Part shown: positions 16,601 to 25,017 of the stretch, piece by piece
Layout: each line of letters starts with the position of its first letter
Numbering within the stretch: position 1 is the first letter of the stretch
Source: Clostridia bacterium
Lineage (GTDB): Bacteria > Bacillota > Clostridia > Oscillospirales > JAAYXM01
Length of the DNA: 33,455 nucleotides
Direction: 5' to 3'
Assembly (NCBI GenBank): GCA_017559855.1
Contig: JAFYQP010000038.1
Coordinates: 1 to 33,455 of the forward strand
The notes under the pieces: generated by a model
What the model was told of the DNA's origin: nothing
The model's input: the letters and a program-made list of their open reading frames with translations, nothing else
Databases searched by the model: none
Position numbers and translations under genes: made by a program

Positions 16601-17099
16601 TCAGAAAACCGGACTTACCGCAAGTGAGAAAGGTATTGCAATACATCTTGTAATGCAGTTTATCGATTTTGAGAAATGCGTAGACAGAGCGAGTGTTGAG
16701 AAGGAGATAGACCGCCTTTATGAAGAAGAATATCTCACACGTGAGCAGTATGAAGTTATCCCTGCGGGTAAGATATTTGCGTTTTTTGAATCTGAACTTG
16801 GAAAACTTGTGAGGGGTAATAATTGTCGTCGTGAGTTTAACTTCTCCCGTCTTGTATCGGTTTCGGATGAGGACAGTGCACTCCTTCAGGGTGTTGTTGA
16901 CCTTATGATTGAGATGCCTGAGGGTATTGTAATCGTTGATTTTAAAAGCGATTCAACAATAAACGAGAATAACGTAGCACAGTATATGCGACAACTTTTG
17001 GTTTATAAAGAGTCTCTTGAAATCATCCTAAAGAAGCCGGTTTGTGATTGCTATTTATACTTTATCCAGCACGAAAAAATAATAAAATCAGAAAAATAA
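13683..17099 (+). CDS. addA: ATP-dependent helicase/nuclease subunit A, AddA
   Basis: 1138 residues. UvrD-type superfamily 1 helicase motifs run in order: WTQDQRKAI (Q motif), VSAAAGSGKTAVL (Walker A), FTNAAASELR, IMVDEYQDTN (motif II), VGDLKQSIYRFR, NFRSREEVL, IMSIHKSKGLEFPIVFL and LRVLYVAMTRAKEKL. The C-terminal RecB-like nuclease holds LLQGVVDLM and VIVDFKSD. It is the 3'-5' motor and the nuclease for the 3' strand in AddAB. GGAGG sits nine bases upstream of the ATG and inside the end of addB. No hairpin terminator is seen between it and rpmE. Confidence 0.97.
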   Translation: MGVNWTQDQRKAIDSRNGTLLVSAAAGSGKTAVLVERLLKFVIEEGYDIDKFLMITFTNAAASELRAKIVDALSDKIATNPENRHLARQMNIVHRASISTIHAYCMQVLRSHGHYLGITSDFKIIDEGEGDILRRQVLEDLLEERYEKGDSDFMQMCAALAGRRDDLDMAENILKIHSKSRSHPNPKKWLSDCVSMYEENSDIWEREIAAYITEYCGHLVKKIDAVIAEIKIDPVIDAAYSGTLANDRQWLLSFTGDKTFAELYESAGKVDFLNLGSTRGCENPELREWAKDERGAVKDRLSKLCSKYLCKSPERFREEISKLAPVVREICDIVGELDDRFTAKKIERSAMDYSDLEHAAVKLLVESYDEKEDRVYPTPLAVELSDDFCEIMVDEYQDTNCIQDIIFRAISKDEKNITMVGDLKQSIYRFRLADPTIFLAKYKAFKDYDKARDGEPRVVNLAKNFRSREEVLDTCNKYFSLTMTERLGELNYTTREYLNPRDEIPESTMNCESELVVIDLDEKGRNDELPGTRDTEAKYIAARIKQMHEEGTPYEDFVILLRSQVGRAPIYENALREYGIPCVSEKKAGILGTVEISTIVSFLQIIDNPLWDIPLVAVLRSPLFAFTADDLACVRRYKRGAFYHALEECAKSESDISERVKEFLKILSEFRDMANETGTDELIWHILDSTGARGLFGAMHGGEFRIGNLHEFYNYAVRFESQGFKGLHAFLNHIAYITDRGGDIAGDNTESSGGAVKIMSIHKSKGLEFPIVFLVDGNRKFNEKDLSEQIIVHPKFGLGLNFRDNELGYECPTIAKNCIALQLKNEMKSEELRVLYVAMTRAKEKLIVMCTERNATRRLSLAENTVIGGDVSPIDLLNSANIDMWFLLPQAADNSIFEMKIVKDDEIAPPDTADEFIGDSAEFDEWRVEELKRRFAFEYPYEKAVNTEGKLTATGIAHESVSVHRHFKRPRFIQKTGLTASEKGIAIHLVMQFIDFEKCVDRASVEKEIDRLYEEEYLTREQYEVIPAGKIFAFFESELGKLVRGNNCRREFNFSRLVSVSDEDSALLQGVVDLMIEMPEGIVIVDFKSDSTINENNVAQYMRQLLVYKESLEIILKKPVCDCYLYFIQHEKIIKSEK

Positions 17100-17120
17100 T
17101 AAAAAAATAAAAATTTACTC

Positions 17121-17149
17121 TTGATTTTATGAAAAGTATGTGGTATCAT
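17121..17149 (+). promoter_or_regulatory. Sigma-A promoter of rpmE
   Basis: TTGATT (17121-17126), 17 bases, TATCAT (17144-17149), 43 bases before the ATG. Confidence 0.75.
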
Positions 17150-17192
17150 TGATGTACTATGTAGATTTGTTTCCCGAAAGAGGTGAAAAGCA

Positions 17193-17402
17193 ATGAAAGA
17201 AGGAATTCATCCCAAGTATGAGCAGACCAAGATTGTCTGTGCATGTGGTGAAGTTATAGAGACCGGTTCTACTAAGGAGAACCTGCGTATCGATGTTTGC
17301 TCCAAGTGCCATCCGTTTTTTACCGGCAAGCAGAAGCTTGTTGACACCGGTGGTCGCGTCGATCGCTTTAACAAGAAGTTTGGATTGTCTTCCGACAAGT
17401 AA
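17193..17402 (+). CDS. rpmE: Large ribosomal subunit protein bL31, zinc (C+) type
   Basis: 69 residues beginning MKEGIHPKY, with CAC at 16-18 and [10 protein letters not shown] at 36-45: the four cysteines of the zinc-binding form of bL31. The end [14 protein letters not shown] is typical. AAAGAGGTG lies upstream. It has its own promoter and terminator. The zinc form is normally replaced by a cysteine-free paralogue when zinc is scarce; none is in this window. Confidence 0.97.
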   Translation: MKEGIHPKYEQTKIVCACGEVIETGSTKENLRIDVCSKCHPFFTGKQKLVDTGGRVDRFNKKFGLSSDK

Positions 17403-17416
17403 AACTTGCTATTTGA

Positions 17417-17446
17417 AACGGTACGGGAATCCCGTGCCGTTTTTTT
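17417..17446 (+). terminator. rpmE terminator
   Basis: AACGGTACGGG pairs with CCCGTGCCGTT (one G-U) over an AAT loop and is followed by seven T. It starts 15 bases after the stop codon. Confidence 0.93.
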
Positions 17447-17479
17447 ATTGTGTAACTACTTGAAAGTGGGTGTATGTAA

Positions 17480-18487
17480 ATGCGTAAGGTGCGATTGGGA
17501 AGAACCGGACTTATGGTTTCCAAAACATCGTTCGGTGCACTTCCTATACAGAGGGTGTCATTTGACGAGGCATCACGCCTTTTAAATCATGCGTACGAGA
17601 GTGGTGTAAACTTTTTCGACACGGCAAACGCATATAGCGATAGTGAAGAAAAGATAGGTTATGCACTTTCTCACGTTCGTGATAAAATCATTATTGCAAC
17701 AAAGACGGGAACGAACAGTCTTGATTTTGTTAAGAAGAATTTAGACGAGAGTTTGCGGAGAATGAAGACCGATTATATTGACATCTATCAACTTCATAAT
17801 CCGGCGACACTTCCTAGTGATGATATCTATGAGTTTTTACTGCGAGCAAAAGAGGCGGGGAAAATTCGCCATATAGGAATTACAAACCACAGACCGAGTA
17901 TTGCGATAGAGGCGGTGAAATCCGGACTTTTTGAAACTTTGCAGTTCCCGTTCTGTATTCTTTCCGGTGATAAGGAAAGAGAGATTGTAGAACTTTGTGC
18001 AAAAGAGGACGTGGGCTTTCTCGCAATGAAGGCAATGTCCGGCGGACTTATTACGAATACCCGTGCCGCATTTGCATTTCTTGATACTTTCCCAAATGTT
18101 GTGCCGCTTTACGGCGTACAGCGTATGTCGGAACTTGAAGAATGGCTGTCTTACGAAGAAAATCCACCCGCATTTGACGATGAAATCATAGCGGGAATTG
18201 AGAAACAGAGGGAAGAATTGGGTGCGGATTTCTGTCGTGGTTGTGCATATTGTATGCCCTGTCCGCAGGGAATTGAAATTTGGAACGCTGCAAGAATTTC
18301 CCTCCTTATCGGTCGTGCACCGTATCAGGATTTTATGACCGACGAGTGGCGTGGAAAGATGAACCTGATTGAAAACTGCACAAACTGCAGAAAATGTGCA
18401 AGTCAGTGCCCCTTCGGATTGGATACCCCTATGCTTTTAAAACGTGAACTTGAGCGTTACAACGAACTTTATAAAAAACTGAGGTGA
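17480..18487 (+). CDS. Aldo/keto reductase with C-terminal two-[4Fe-4S] ferredoxin domain
   Basis: 335 residues. The aldo/keto reductase barrel covers about 1-250: [28 protein letters not shown] (catalytic Asp and Tyr), IATKTG (Lys), YQLHNP (His) and VPLYGVQ. Two clusters follow in [14 protein letters not shown] and [16 protein letters not shown]. This architecture is common in anaerobes, where electrons can pass between NAD(P)H and ferredoxin-linked partners; substrates are generally unknown. Only a weak GTGGGTG site precedes the ATG, and no clear promoter is seen after the rpmE terminator. ung follows four bases after the stop. Confidence 0.92.
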   Translation: MRKVRLGRTGLMVSKTSFGALPIQRVSFDEASRLLNHAYESGVNFFDTANAYSDSEEKIGYALSHVRDKIIIATKTGTNSLDFVKKNLDESLRRMKTDYIDIYQLHNPATLPSDDIYEFLLRAKEAGKIRHIGITNHRPSIAIEAVKSGLFETLQFPFCILSGDKEREIVELCAKEDVGFLAMKAMSGGLITNTRAAFAFLDTFPNVVPLYGVQRMSELEEWLSYEENPPAFDDEIIAGIEKQREELGADFCRGCAYCMPCPQGIEIWNAARISLLIGRAPYQDFMTDEWRGKMNLIENCTNCRKCASQCPFGLDTPMLLKRELERYNELYKKLR

Positions 18488-18491
18488 GAAA

Positions 18492-19163
18492 ATGACCTTC
18501 GGTAATGATTGGGATAAACTCTTAAAAGATGAGTTTGAGAAAAACTATTTTAAAGAACTCAGTGAATTTTTAAGTGATGAGTACAAAAGGGCGAGGATTT
18601 TTCCTGAAAAAGAGGATGTATTCACCGCACTAAAACTTACAAGTTACGAGGATACAAAGGTGGTTATTCTCGGTCAGGACCCGTATCACGGGGAGGGGCA
18701 GGCACACGGCCTTGCATTCTCAGTTAAGCCCGGCGTCGAAACTCCGCCATCTCTTATGAATATGTTCAAGGAATTAAAGGCGGATTTAGGATGTGAAATT
18801 CCCAATAACGGATACCTTGTGCCGTGGGCAAAGCAAGGTGTGCTGCTTTTAAATGCTGCACTCACCGTTCGTGAGGGTGAGGCAAATTCCCATAAGGGTA
18901 AAGGTTGGGAAAAATTCACCGACCGCATAATATCCATTTTAAATGAAAGAAAAAAACCGGTTATTTTTGTTTTATGGGGCAAAAATGCTCTCGCAAAGGA
19001 AGAACTTGTAACCAACCTGCAGCATATGGTGCTCCGTGCACCCCATCCGAGTCCGCTTTCTGCGAGTCGTGGCTTTTTCGGTTGCAAACATTTTTCGAAG
19101 GTTAACGTTCTTCTTCGTGCAAACGGAGAGACACCTATTGATTGGCAAATACCAAATATATAA
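18492..19163 (+). CDS. ung: Uracil-DNA glycosylase, family 1
   Basis: 223 residues. The water-activating loop is [18 protein letters not shown] (GQDPYH at 61-66, catalytic Asp63). The uracil-binding region reads [17 protein letters not shown], and the DNA-intercalating loop is [13 protein letters not shown]. It removes uracil from DNA to start base excision repair. Its GAGGTGAG site lies across the stop codon of the aldo/keto reductase, so the two are translated from one message. Confidence 0.97.
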   Translation: MTFGNDWDKLLKDEFEKNYFKELSEFLSDEYKRARIFPEKEDVFTALKLTSYEDTKVVILGQDPYHGEGQAHGLAFSVKPGVETPPSLMNMFKELKADLGCEIPNNGYLVPWAKQGVLLLNAALTVREGEANSHKGKGWEKFTDRIISILNERKKPVIFVLWGKNALAKEELVTNLQHMVLRAPHPSPLSASRGFFGCKHFSKVNVLLRANGETPIDWQIPNI

Positions 19164-19172
19164 GGAGAAATT

Positions 19173-20765
19173 ATGATTACAGTATCAGATTTAAGTTTAA
19201 ATTTTGACGGAACGGATTTGTTTAAGGACGTTGACCTTAAATTTACACCGGGCAATTGTTACGGTGTAATTGGTGCAAACGGTGCGGGAAAGTCTACATT
19301 TTTAAAGATTTTGTCCGGCGTTCTTGAACCAACAAGCGGTGCGGTTATAATTCCGGAAGAGATGCGTATGTCGGTACTCAAACAGGACCATTTTGCGTAT
19401 GATGAATATACCGTTCTTGACACTATCATTATGGGAAATCGAACACTTTACGACATAATGAAAGAGAAAGATGCACTTTACGAAAAACCGGATTTTAATG
19501 ATGAGGACGGAATTCGTGTTTCGGAACTTGAGGCACAGTTTGCGGAACTTAACGGTTGGGAAGCGGAGAGTGATGCATCTCGCCTTGTGCAAGGACTTGG
19601 ACTTAGTGAGTCAATTTTATATGAAAATATGGCAACTCTTACCGGTAATGAAAAGGTGAAAATTTTACTTGCTCAGGCACTCTTTGGTGAGCCGGAGATT
19701 ATTCTTTTAGACGAGCCTACAAACCATTTAGACGTTATGGCGGTAAATTGGCTTGAGGATTTCCTTATGGAATATCCGGGCACGGTTATCGTGGTTTCGC
19801 ATGACCGCCATTTTCTTAATACCGTCTGCACACATATTGTTGACATTGACTACAACAAAATTAAAATGTATGTGGGTAACTATGAATTCTGGTACGATTC
19901 AAGCCAACTTATCCAGAGAATGATTAAACAACAGAATAAGAAAGCGGAAGAAAAAATCCGTGAACTTGAGGAGTTTATCCGCAGGTTCTCAGCAAATAAG
20001 TCAAAATCCCGTCAGGCAACGTCACGAAGAAAACTTCTTGATAAAATGACCATAGAGGAACTCCCTGCATCCAGCAGACGTTATCCGTTCGTTGGATTTG
20101 AAATGGATAGGGAAGCGGGAAAAGATCTTTTGTCAGTTGAGGATATCTGCTACATTGAAGAGGGTGAGACTCTTCTCAACAAGGTTTCTTTCAGGTTAAA
20201 CCGTGGAGATAAGGTTGCTATTCTGGCGGAAAACGAGAGATCTGTAACTGCATTGTTTAAGATTTTGGAAGGGGAGCTTGAGGCGACTTCCGGTACTTTT
20301 AAATGGGGTATCAGCACCTCTCAGTCGTATTTTCCTAAGGACAACGGTGCATTCTTTGACGAATGTGAACTTTCCATTCTAGATTGGATGCGTCAGTATT
20401 CAAAGGATCAGACGGAAACCTATCTCAGAGGATTCCTTGGCAGAATGCTATTCTCCGGCGACGAGGTGTTCAAGCCGGTAAACGTTCTCTCAGGTGGAGA
20501 GCGTGTTCGTTGTATGTTATCCCGTATGATGATGTTCGGTGCAAACATCATTGTACTTGATCAGCCTACAAACCATCTTGACCTTGAGTCCATAACAGCG
20601 GTTAATAATGGTCTTTGCGACTTTAAAGGCAATGTAATTTTCGCCTCTCACGACCACGAATTCATAAATACCGTGGCAAATAGAATCATCGAAATTACAG
20701 ACGAAGGCGTCATAGACCGAACCTGCACTTACGATGAATATATCGAATGGAAGCAAAATCGCTAA
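19173..20765 (+). CDS. ykpA: ABC-F family ATPase, YkpA/YbiT-like
   Basis: 530 residues with two ABC domains and no membrane segments; very close in layout to B. subtilis YkpA. Domain 1 has Walker A GANGAGKST (34-42), a degenerate signature LTGNEK (156-161) and Walker B IILLDEPTNHLD (176-187). The interdomain linker (about 245-305) has the charged coiled coil of ABC-F factors (KKAEEKIRELEEFIRRF). Domain 2 has AENERSVTALF where Walker A should be (351-361, no GK), an intact LSGGERV (439-445), and DQPTNHLD with Gln464 in place of Glu. ABC-F proteins act in the ribosomal E site on stalled or slow translation. Nine bases separate it from ung. Confidence 0.93.
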   Translation: MITVSDLSLNFDGTDLFKDVDLKFTPGNCYGVIGANGAGKSTFLKILSGVLEPTSGAVIIPEEMRMSVLKQDHFAYDEYTVLDTIIMGNRTLYDIMKEKDALYEKPDFNDEDGIRVSELEAQFAELNGWEAESDASRLVQGLGLSESILYENMATLTGNEKVKILLAQALFGEPEIILLDEPTNHLDVMAVNWLEDFLMEYPGTVIVVSHDRHFLNTVCTHIVDIDYNKIKMYVGNYEFWYDSSQLIQRMIKQQNKKAEEKIRELEEFIRRFSANKSKSRQATSRRKLLDKMTIEELPASSRRYPFVGFEMDREAGKDLLSVEDICYIEEGETLLNKVSFRLNRGDKVAILAENERSVTALFKILEGELEATSGTFKWGISTSQSYFPKDNGAFFDECELSILDWMRQYSKDQTETYLRGFLGRMLFSGDEVFKPVNVLSGGERVRCMLSRMMMFGANIIVLDQPTNHLDLESITAVNNGLCDFKGNVIFASHDHEFINTVANRIIEITDEGVIDRTCTYDEYIEWKQNR

Positions 20766-20779
20766 AAACATTGAAAAAT

Positions 20780-20806
20780 AAGGGGTATTACGCCGTAATA
20801 CCCCTT
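20780..20806 (+). terminator. Hairpin between the ABC-F gene and the hydrogenase promoter
   Basis: AAGGGGTATTAC pairs perfectly with GTAATACCCCTT around GCC. It lies 15 bases after the ABC-F stop. There is no T-tract; the 3' arm instead runs into the TTGACT of the hydrogenase promoter, so it may be a weak terminator or a regulatory hairpin. Confidence 0.6.
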
Positions 20807-20833
20807 GACTATTGATATAATATAGTGTAGAAT
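20805..20833 (+). promoter_or_regulatory. Sigma-A promoter of the hydrogenase operon
   Basis: TTGACT (20805-20810), 17 bases, TAGAAT (20828-20833). One mismatch in each hexamer and ideal spacing. Transcription should begin near 20840, about 50 bases before the first ATG. Confidence 0.8.
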
Positions 20834-20835
20834 GA

Positions 20836-20855
20836 TTGTGTCATTTTTTTAACAA
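20836..20855. promoter_or_regulatory. Possible Rex (redox) operator over the hydrogenase transcription start
   Basis: The sequence TTGTGTCA TTTT TTTAACAA resembles the clostridial Rex site TTGTTAA-N4-TTAACAA: the right half is perfect and the left half matches at 5 of 8 positions. It begins just after the -10 element, where a repressor would block the start. Rex represses fermentation and hydrogenase genes when NADH is low in several clostridia. Confidence 0.4.
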
Positions 20856-20891
20856 GTAAAAAGATGTGTATAATTTTGAGAGGAGAAAGGT

Positions 20892-21368
20892 ATGGCTACA
20901 ATAGATTTAACCGTTGTGGACGATATTATCCGTGAACATCAGAGCAATAAACAGAACATTATTGCAATACTGCAGGATGTGCAGAAGGTTTTCCGTTACT
21001 TACCGGAGGAAGCACTTAATCACATTTCCGTTAAGTTGGATATGACCCCTGCAAAAATTTACAGTATTGCAACTTTTTATGAGAACTTTTCATTAAAGCC
21101 GAAGGGCAAGTACATAATCCGTATCTGTGACGGTACCGCTTGTCACGTAAAACATTCTATTCCGATTCTTAATGCACTTAAGAAAAAATTGGAACTTGAT
21201 GATGGTAAGCATACGTCAAGCGATATGTTATTTACACTTGAGACTGTATCTTGTCTCGGTGCTTGCGGACTTGCACCGGTTATGATGGTTAATGATACCG
21301 TTCATTCCAAGGTAACTCCCGAATATGCAGAGCAACTTATCGACAAGATTCGTGCAGAAGAAGCCTGA
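20892..21368 (+). CDS. hydC: NuoE-like [2Fe-2S] subunit of the electron-bifurcating hydrogenase
   Basis: 158 residues. A helical N-terminus (YLPEEALNHIS...YSIATFYENF) precedes a thioredoxin-like [2Fe-2S] domain with C-x4-C (CDGTAC) and C-x3-C (CLGAC). This is the small electron-transfer subunit (HydC/HndA) that works with the NuoF-like subunit. It is first in the operon, behind an AGAGGAGAAAGG ribosome binding site at 20878-20889, very near the ATG. The order NuoE-like, NuoF-like, HydA is typical of trimeric group A3 [FeFe]-hydrogenases. Confidence 0.95.
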   Translation: MATIDLTVVDDIIREHQSNKQNIIAILQDVQKVFRYLPEEALNHISVKLDMTPAKIYSIATFYENFSLKPKGKYIIRICDGTACHVKHSIPILNALKKKLELDDGKHTSSDMLFTLETVSCLGACGLAPVMMVNDTVHSKVTPEYAEQLIDKIRAEEA

Positions 21369-21386
21369 TTGGAAAGGGATAAGAAT

Positions 21387-23261
21387 ATGAAGATTACATC
21401 AACTAAGAACTTAAGAAATCTCAAAAGTCAATATAGTGAGGCATTAGACTCTCTTGAAATGCGTGTGCTCGTCTGTGGCGGTACAGGCTGCGTTGCAGGC
21501 GGATCTGTAAAAATTTATGAAAAAATCCGTGACCTTGCAAAGGAAGCGGGTGTTAAGGTTTGCGTATCTCTCGACGTTCATGAGTGTGGCGGCATAGGTA
21601 TCCACGAAAGTGCATGTCACGGTTTCTGTGAGAACGGCCCGATTGTTATTATTAAGCCGCAGGATTGGCTTTACACAAAAGTTACTATTGACGATTGCGA
21701 AGATATTGTTAACGAGACAATTATCGGTAAGCGTCCTGTAGAGCGTCTTTTCTACACAAACGTAAACGGTACTTTTGATAAGTATCACAACATTCCCTTC
21801 TATGAGAAGCAGAAGAGAATTTCTCTCGGTAACTGCGGTGAGGCGGACGTTAACTCACTTGCAGAGTACATTGCACGTGATGGTTATATAGCACTTGCAA
21901 ACGCTCTTGATAATTTAAGCGGCGATGAGATTTGCAAGATTGTTACAGATGCTGAACTTCGTGGTCGTGGCGGCGGCGGATATCCTGCAGGTCGCAAGTG
22001 GACACAGGTTAAGCGTCAACCCAATTTCCCCAAGTACGTTGTTTGTAACGGTGACGAGGGTGACCCCGGTGCATTCATGGATCGATCCCTGCTTGAGGGT
22101 GATCCCCACAGAATCATTGAAGGTATGATTATCGCAGGTATCGCGGTAGATGCTGAATTTGGTTACGTTTACGTACGTGCTGAGTACCCCCTTGCTGTTG
22201 AGCGTTTAAAACGTGCAATTGAAGAAGCACGTGAAGCAGGTATTTTAGGCGACGATATTTTAGGTAGCGGCAAGAAGTTTGACCTTCAGGTTAATCAGGG
22301 TGCAGGTGCTTTCGTTTGCGGCGAGGGTAGTGCTCTTACCGCATCAATCGAAGGTGAACGCGGTATGCCCCGTGTTAAGCCGCCTCGTACAGTTGAAGCA
22401 GGTCTTTTCGGCAAACCTACTGTTTTAAATAACGTAGAAACCTTTGCAAACGTCCCCAACATCATCTTAAACGGTGCAGATGCATTCAAGAGCATCGGTA
22501 CAGAGAAGAGTCCGGGTACAAAAGCGTTTGCTGTTACCGGTAACGTTGAGACCACAGGCCTTATTGAGGTTCCTATGGGTATCACCATGCGTGAAATCGT
22601 ATTTGACATCTGCGGTGGTATCAAAAACGGTAAGAAATTCAAGGCTGTACAGATTGGTGGCCCCTCCGGCGGTTGCTTGCCCGAACAGTATCTTGATATG
22701 CCCCTTGATTTCGACTCCCTTGCAAGTGTTGGTGCGATGATCGGTTCCGGTGGTCTCGTTGTTCTTGACGAGGATACCTGTATGGTAGAAATCGCCCGTT
22801 TCTTTATGAACTTCACTCAGAATGAGTCTTGTGGTAAGTGCATTCCTTGCCGTGAGGGCACAAAGCGTATGCTTGAAATTTTAGAGCGTATCGTTGCAGG
22901 TGAAGGCCGTGAAGGCGATATCGACCTTCTTTTAGAATTAGGTGAAACAATCAGTGTTACGGCACTTTGCGGTCTCGGAAAATCCGCCGCTAACCCTGTG
23001 CTTTCAACACTTAAATATTTCCGTGAGGAGTATGAGGCACATATCCGTGACAAGAGATGCCCTGCAGGAGTATGTAAGGCACTTGCTCCTATTACCATTG
23101 ATCCTGAAAAGTGCAAAGGCTGTTCCAAATGTGCAAAAAACTGCCCGGTAAATGCTATTTCAGGTAAGATTAAAGAGCCGTTTGTAATTGATGAAAACGT
23201 TTGTATCAAGTGCGGTGCTTGTGTTTCATCCTGTCCCTTCGGCGCAATTATAGGAGGTTAA
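21387..23261 (+). CDS. hydB: NuoF-like flavin/NADH subunit of the electron-bifurcating hydrogenase
   Basis: 624 residues from the ATG at 21387, seven bases after GGAAAGGGA; a TTG six codons earlier directly abuts the hydC stop and lacks a site. Domains in order: N-terminal thioredoxin-like [2Fe-2S] (CGGTGC, ACHGFC; about 25-110), the NADH/FMN domain (GRGGGGYPAGRKW, CNGDEGDPGAFMD), a SLBB-like part, the NuoF [4Fe-4S] motif SCGKCIPCREGTKRM, and two C-terminal ferredoxin clusters CKGCSKCAKNCP and CIKCGACVSSCP. It holds the FMN where NAD(H) reacts and, in characterised relatives, where electrons are bifurcated. hydA starts two bases after its stop. Confidence 0.95.
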   Translation: MKITSTKNLRNLKSQYSEALDSLEMRVLVCGGTGCVAGGSVKIYEKIRDLAKEAGVKVCVSLDVHECGGIGIHESACHGFCENGPIVIIKPQDWLYTKVTIDDCEDIVNETIIGKRPVERLFYTNVNGTFDKYHNIPFYEKQKRISLGNCGEADVNSLAEYIARDGYIALANALDNLSGDEICKIVTDAELRGRGGGGYPAGRKWTQVKRQPNFPKYVVCNGDEGDPGAFMDRSLLEGDPHRIIEGMIIAGIAVDAEFGYVYVRAEYPLAVERLKRAIEEAREAGILGDDILGSGKKFDLQVNQGAGAFVCGEGSALTASIEGERGMPRVKPPRTVEAGLFGKPTVLNNVETFANVPNIILNGADAFKSIGTEKSPGTKAFAVTGNVETTGLIEVPMGITMREIVFDICGGIKNGKKFKAVQIGGPSGGCLPEQYLDMPLDFDSLASVGAMIGSGGLVVLDEDTCMVEIARFFMNFTQNESCGKCIPCREGTKRMLEILERIVAGEGREGDIDLLLELGETISVTALCGLGKSAANPVLSTLKYFREEYEAHIRDKRCPAGVCKALAPITIDPEKCKGCSKCAKNCPVNAISGKIKEPFVIDENVCIKCGACVSSCPFGAIIGG

Positions 23262-23263
23262 GC

Positions 23264-24955
23264 ATGAAAGGATATGTAATTGTAGACGGTATCAAAACCG
23301 CAATTAATGACGCAAAAAACTTGCTTGAGGTTATTCGTAGTGCAGGTATTGAGTTACCTACTTTCTGCTACCACTCCGAACTTTCAACATTCGGTGCTTG
23401 CCGTATGTGTATCGTAGAGGATGACCGTGGTCGCATAATGACCTCTTGTTCAACCATCCCTTACGACGGAATGGTCGTGTACACAAATACCCCCAGACTT
23501 CGTAAGTATCGCAGAAATATTCTTGAACTTCTTCTTGCAAACCACGACCGTGATTGTACAACCTGTATAAAGAGCAGTCGTTGCAAACTTCAGGAACTTG
23601 CACTTACTATGGGTGTTCGCGATGTTCGTTTTGAGAACATTACTGAAAAGAAACCAGTTGACCGTTCTTCTCCTTCTATCGTACGCGATCCGAACAAGTG
23701 CATTATGTGCGGTGAGTGTGTACGTATGTGCGAAGAGGTGCAGGGCGTTGGTGCTATCTGTATCGCAAACCGCGGTGCATCCATTGAGGTTGTTGCTGCA
23801 TATGGTAAGCCCTTGGCAGAGAGTAACTGTGTAAACTGCGGCCAGTGCCGTAGCGTATGTCCTACCGGTGCACTTACAATCAAGAATGACAATAAGGATG
23901 TTTGGGACGCAATCAACGATCCGAAGAAGCGTGTAATCGTTCAGATCGCACCTGCTGTCCGTGTTGCCATCGGTGAAGAATTCGGCGAGGCACCCGGTAC
24001 CGAGGTTATGGGCCGTCTTGTCGCTGCACTTCGTAAGATGGGCGTTGACGAGGTTTATGACACAACAATCGGTGCAGACCTTACTGTTACAGAGGAAACC
24101 GCTGAATTCATCGCTCGTGTGCGTGAAGGAAAGAACATCCCGCTCTTTACTTCCTGCTGTCCGGGCTGGATGCAGTTTGTAAAAACAAAATATCCCGAAC
24201 TTCTTCCCAACGTTTCCACTTGCAGATCACCTATGGAAATGTTCGGTGTTGTAATTAAAGAATACTTCAAGGATGCAGATAAGGAAGAGGACAGACAGAC
24301 AGTTAACGTTGCTATCATGCCTTGTACCGCTAAGAAGGCAGAGGCAGCCCTTCCTGAATTTACAACTGATGCAGGCCGTGACGTTGATTTCGTACTCACC
24401 ACGCAGGAACTTTGTATGATGATTAAGGAATCCGGTATTCAGTTTGCCGAACTTTCAGAGGAAGCAGCTGATATGCCTTTCGGCCTCGGTTCAGGTGCAG
24501 GTGTAATCTTCGGTGTAACCGGCGGTGTTACCGAGTCTGTTATCCGACAGGTAAGTAATGCTCATTCCAAGGAAACACTCCGTGATATTGCGTTCACTCC
24601 CGTACGCGGTATGAATGGTATCCGTGAGTTATCCCTTGAGTTTGAGGGCCAGACACTCCGTGTTGCAATTGTAAACGGTCTTAAGAATGCGGATATGCTA
24701 ATTAAGAAACTCAAAAGCGGTGAGGTCAGTTACGATTTCATCGAGGTTATGGCATGTACCGGTGGTTGTATCGGTGGTGCAGGTCAACCGCTTCCGCAGA
24801 CATCTGAAGTTCGTGAAGCACGTGCAAAGGGACTTTATGGTGCCGATAGCGTTGCACAGATTAAGCGTTCTGAAGAGAATCCCACAATCGAGACTCTTTA
24901 TAACGGACTTCTTAAAGGTAAGGAACATATCCTCCACGTTCCCGGCCGTCACTAA
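23264..24955 (+). CDS. hydA: [FeFe]-hydrogenase catalytic subunit HydA (group A3 type)
   Basis: 563 residues from ATG 23264, behind GGAGG. An N-terminal [2Fe-2S] domain (C35, C46, C49, C62) is followed by the His-Cys cluster site H94-DRDC-TTC-x5-C and two [4Fe-4S] sites (CIMCGECVRMC, CVNCGQCRSVC). The H-cluster motifs come next: L1 TSCCPGW (296-302), L2 MPCTAKKAE (352-360) and L3 EVMACTGGC then GGAGQP (494-509). It reduces protons to H2. With the NuoE- and NuoF-like subunits it probably oxidises NADH and reduced ferredoxin together. L3 has GGAGQP where most enzymes have GGGQP. The maturation genes hydE, hydF and hydG are not in the window. Confidence 0.96.
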   Translation: MKGYVIVDGIKTAINDAKNLLEVIRSAGIELPTFCYHSELSTFGACRMCIVEDDRGRIMTSCSTIPYDGMVVYTNTPRLRKYRRNILELLLANHDRDCTTCIKSSRCKLQELALTMGVRDVRFENITEKKPVDRSSPSIVRDPNKCIMCGECVRMCEEVQGVGAICIANRGASIEVVAAYGKPLAESNCVNCGQCRSVCPTGALTIKNDNKDVWDAINDPKKRVIVQIAPAVRVAIGEEFGEAPGTEVMGRLVAALRKMGVDEVYDTTIGADLTVTEETAEFIARVREGKNIPLFTSCCPGWMQFVKTKYPELLPNVSTCRSPMEMFGVVIKEYFKDADKEEDRQTVNVAIMPCTAKKAEAALPEFTTDAGRDVDFVLTTQELCMMIKESGIQFAELSEEAADMPFGLGSGAGVIFGVTGGVTESVIRQVSNAHSKETLRDIAFTPVRGMNGIRELSLEFEGQTLRVAIVNGLKNADMLIKKLKSGEVSYDFIEVMACTGGCIGGAGQPLPQTSEVREARAKGLYGADSVAQIKRSEENPTIETLYNGLLKGKEHILHVPGRH

Positions 24956-24961
24956 AAAATT

Positions 24962-25000
24962 AAAAAGAGCAGATGTTGTTCATCTGCTCTTTTCTTTTTT
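24962..25000. terminator. Bidirectional terminator after hydA
   Basis: AAAAAGAGCAGATG pairs with CATCTGCTCTTTT around TTGTT, followed by CTTTTTT. A T-rich tail exists on both strands, so it also ends the DUF4364 gene. Confidence 0.93.
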
Positions 25001-25017
25001 AAAAATGTAGTGTATAA

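Noticed and set aside
22295-22816. 173-codon minus-strand frame opposite hydB
   Set aside because: A shadow of the strongly conserved NuoF-like domain; no start signals and no recognisable fold.
23358-23603. Minus-strand frame with several Cys opposite hydA
   Set aside because: The Cys codons are the antisense of a conserved Fe-S region, and there are no start signals.
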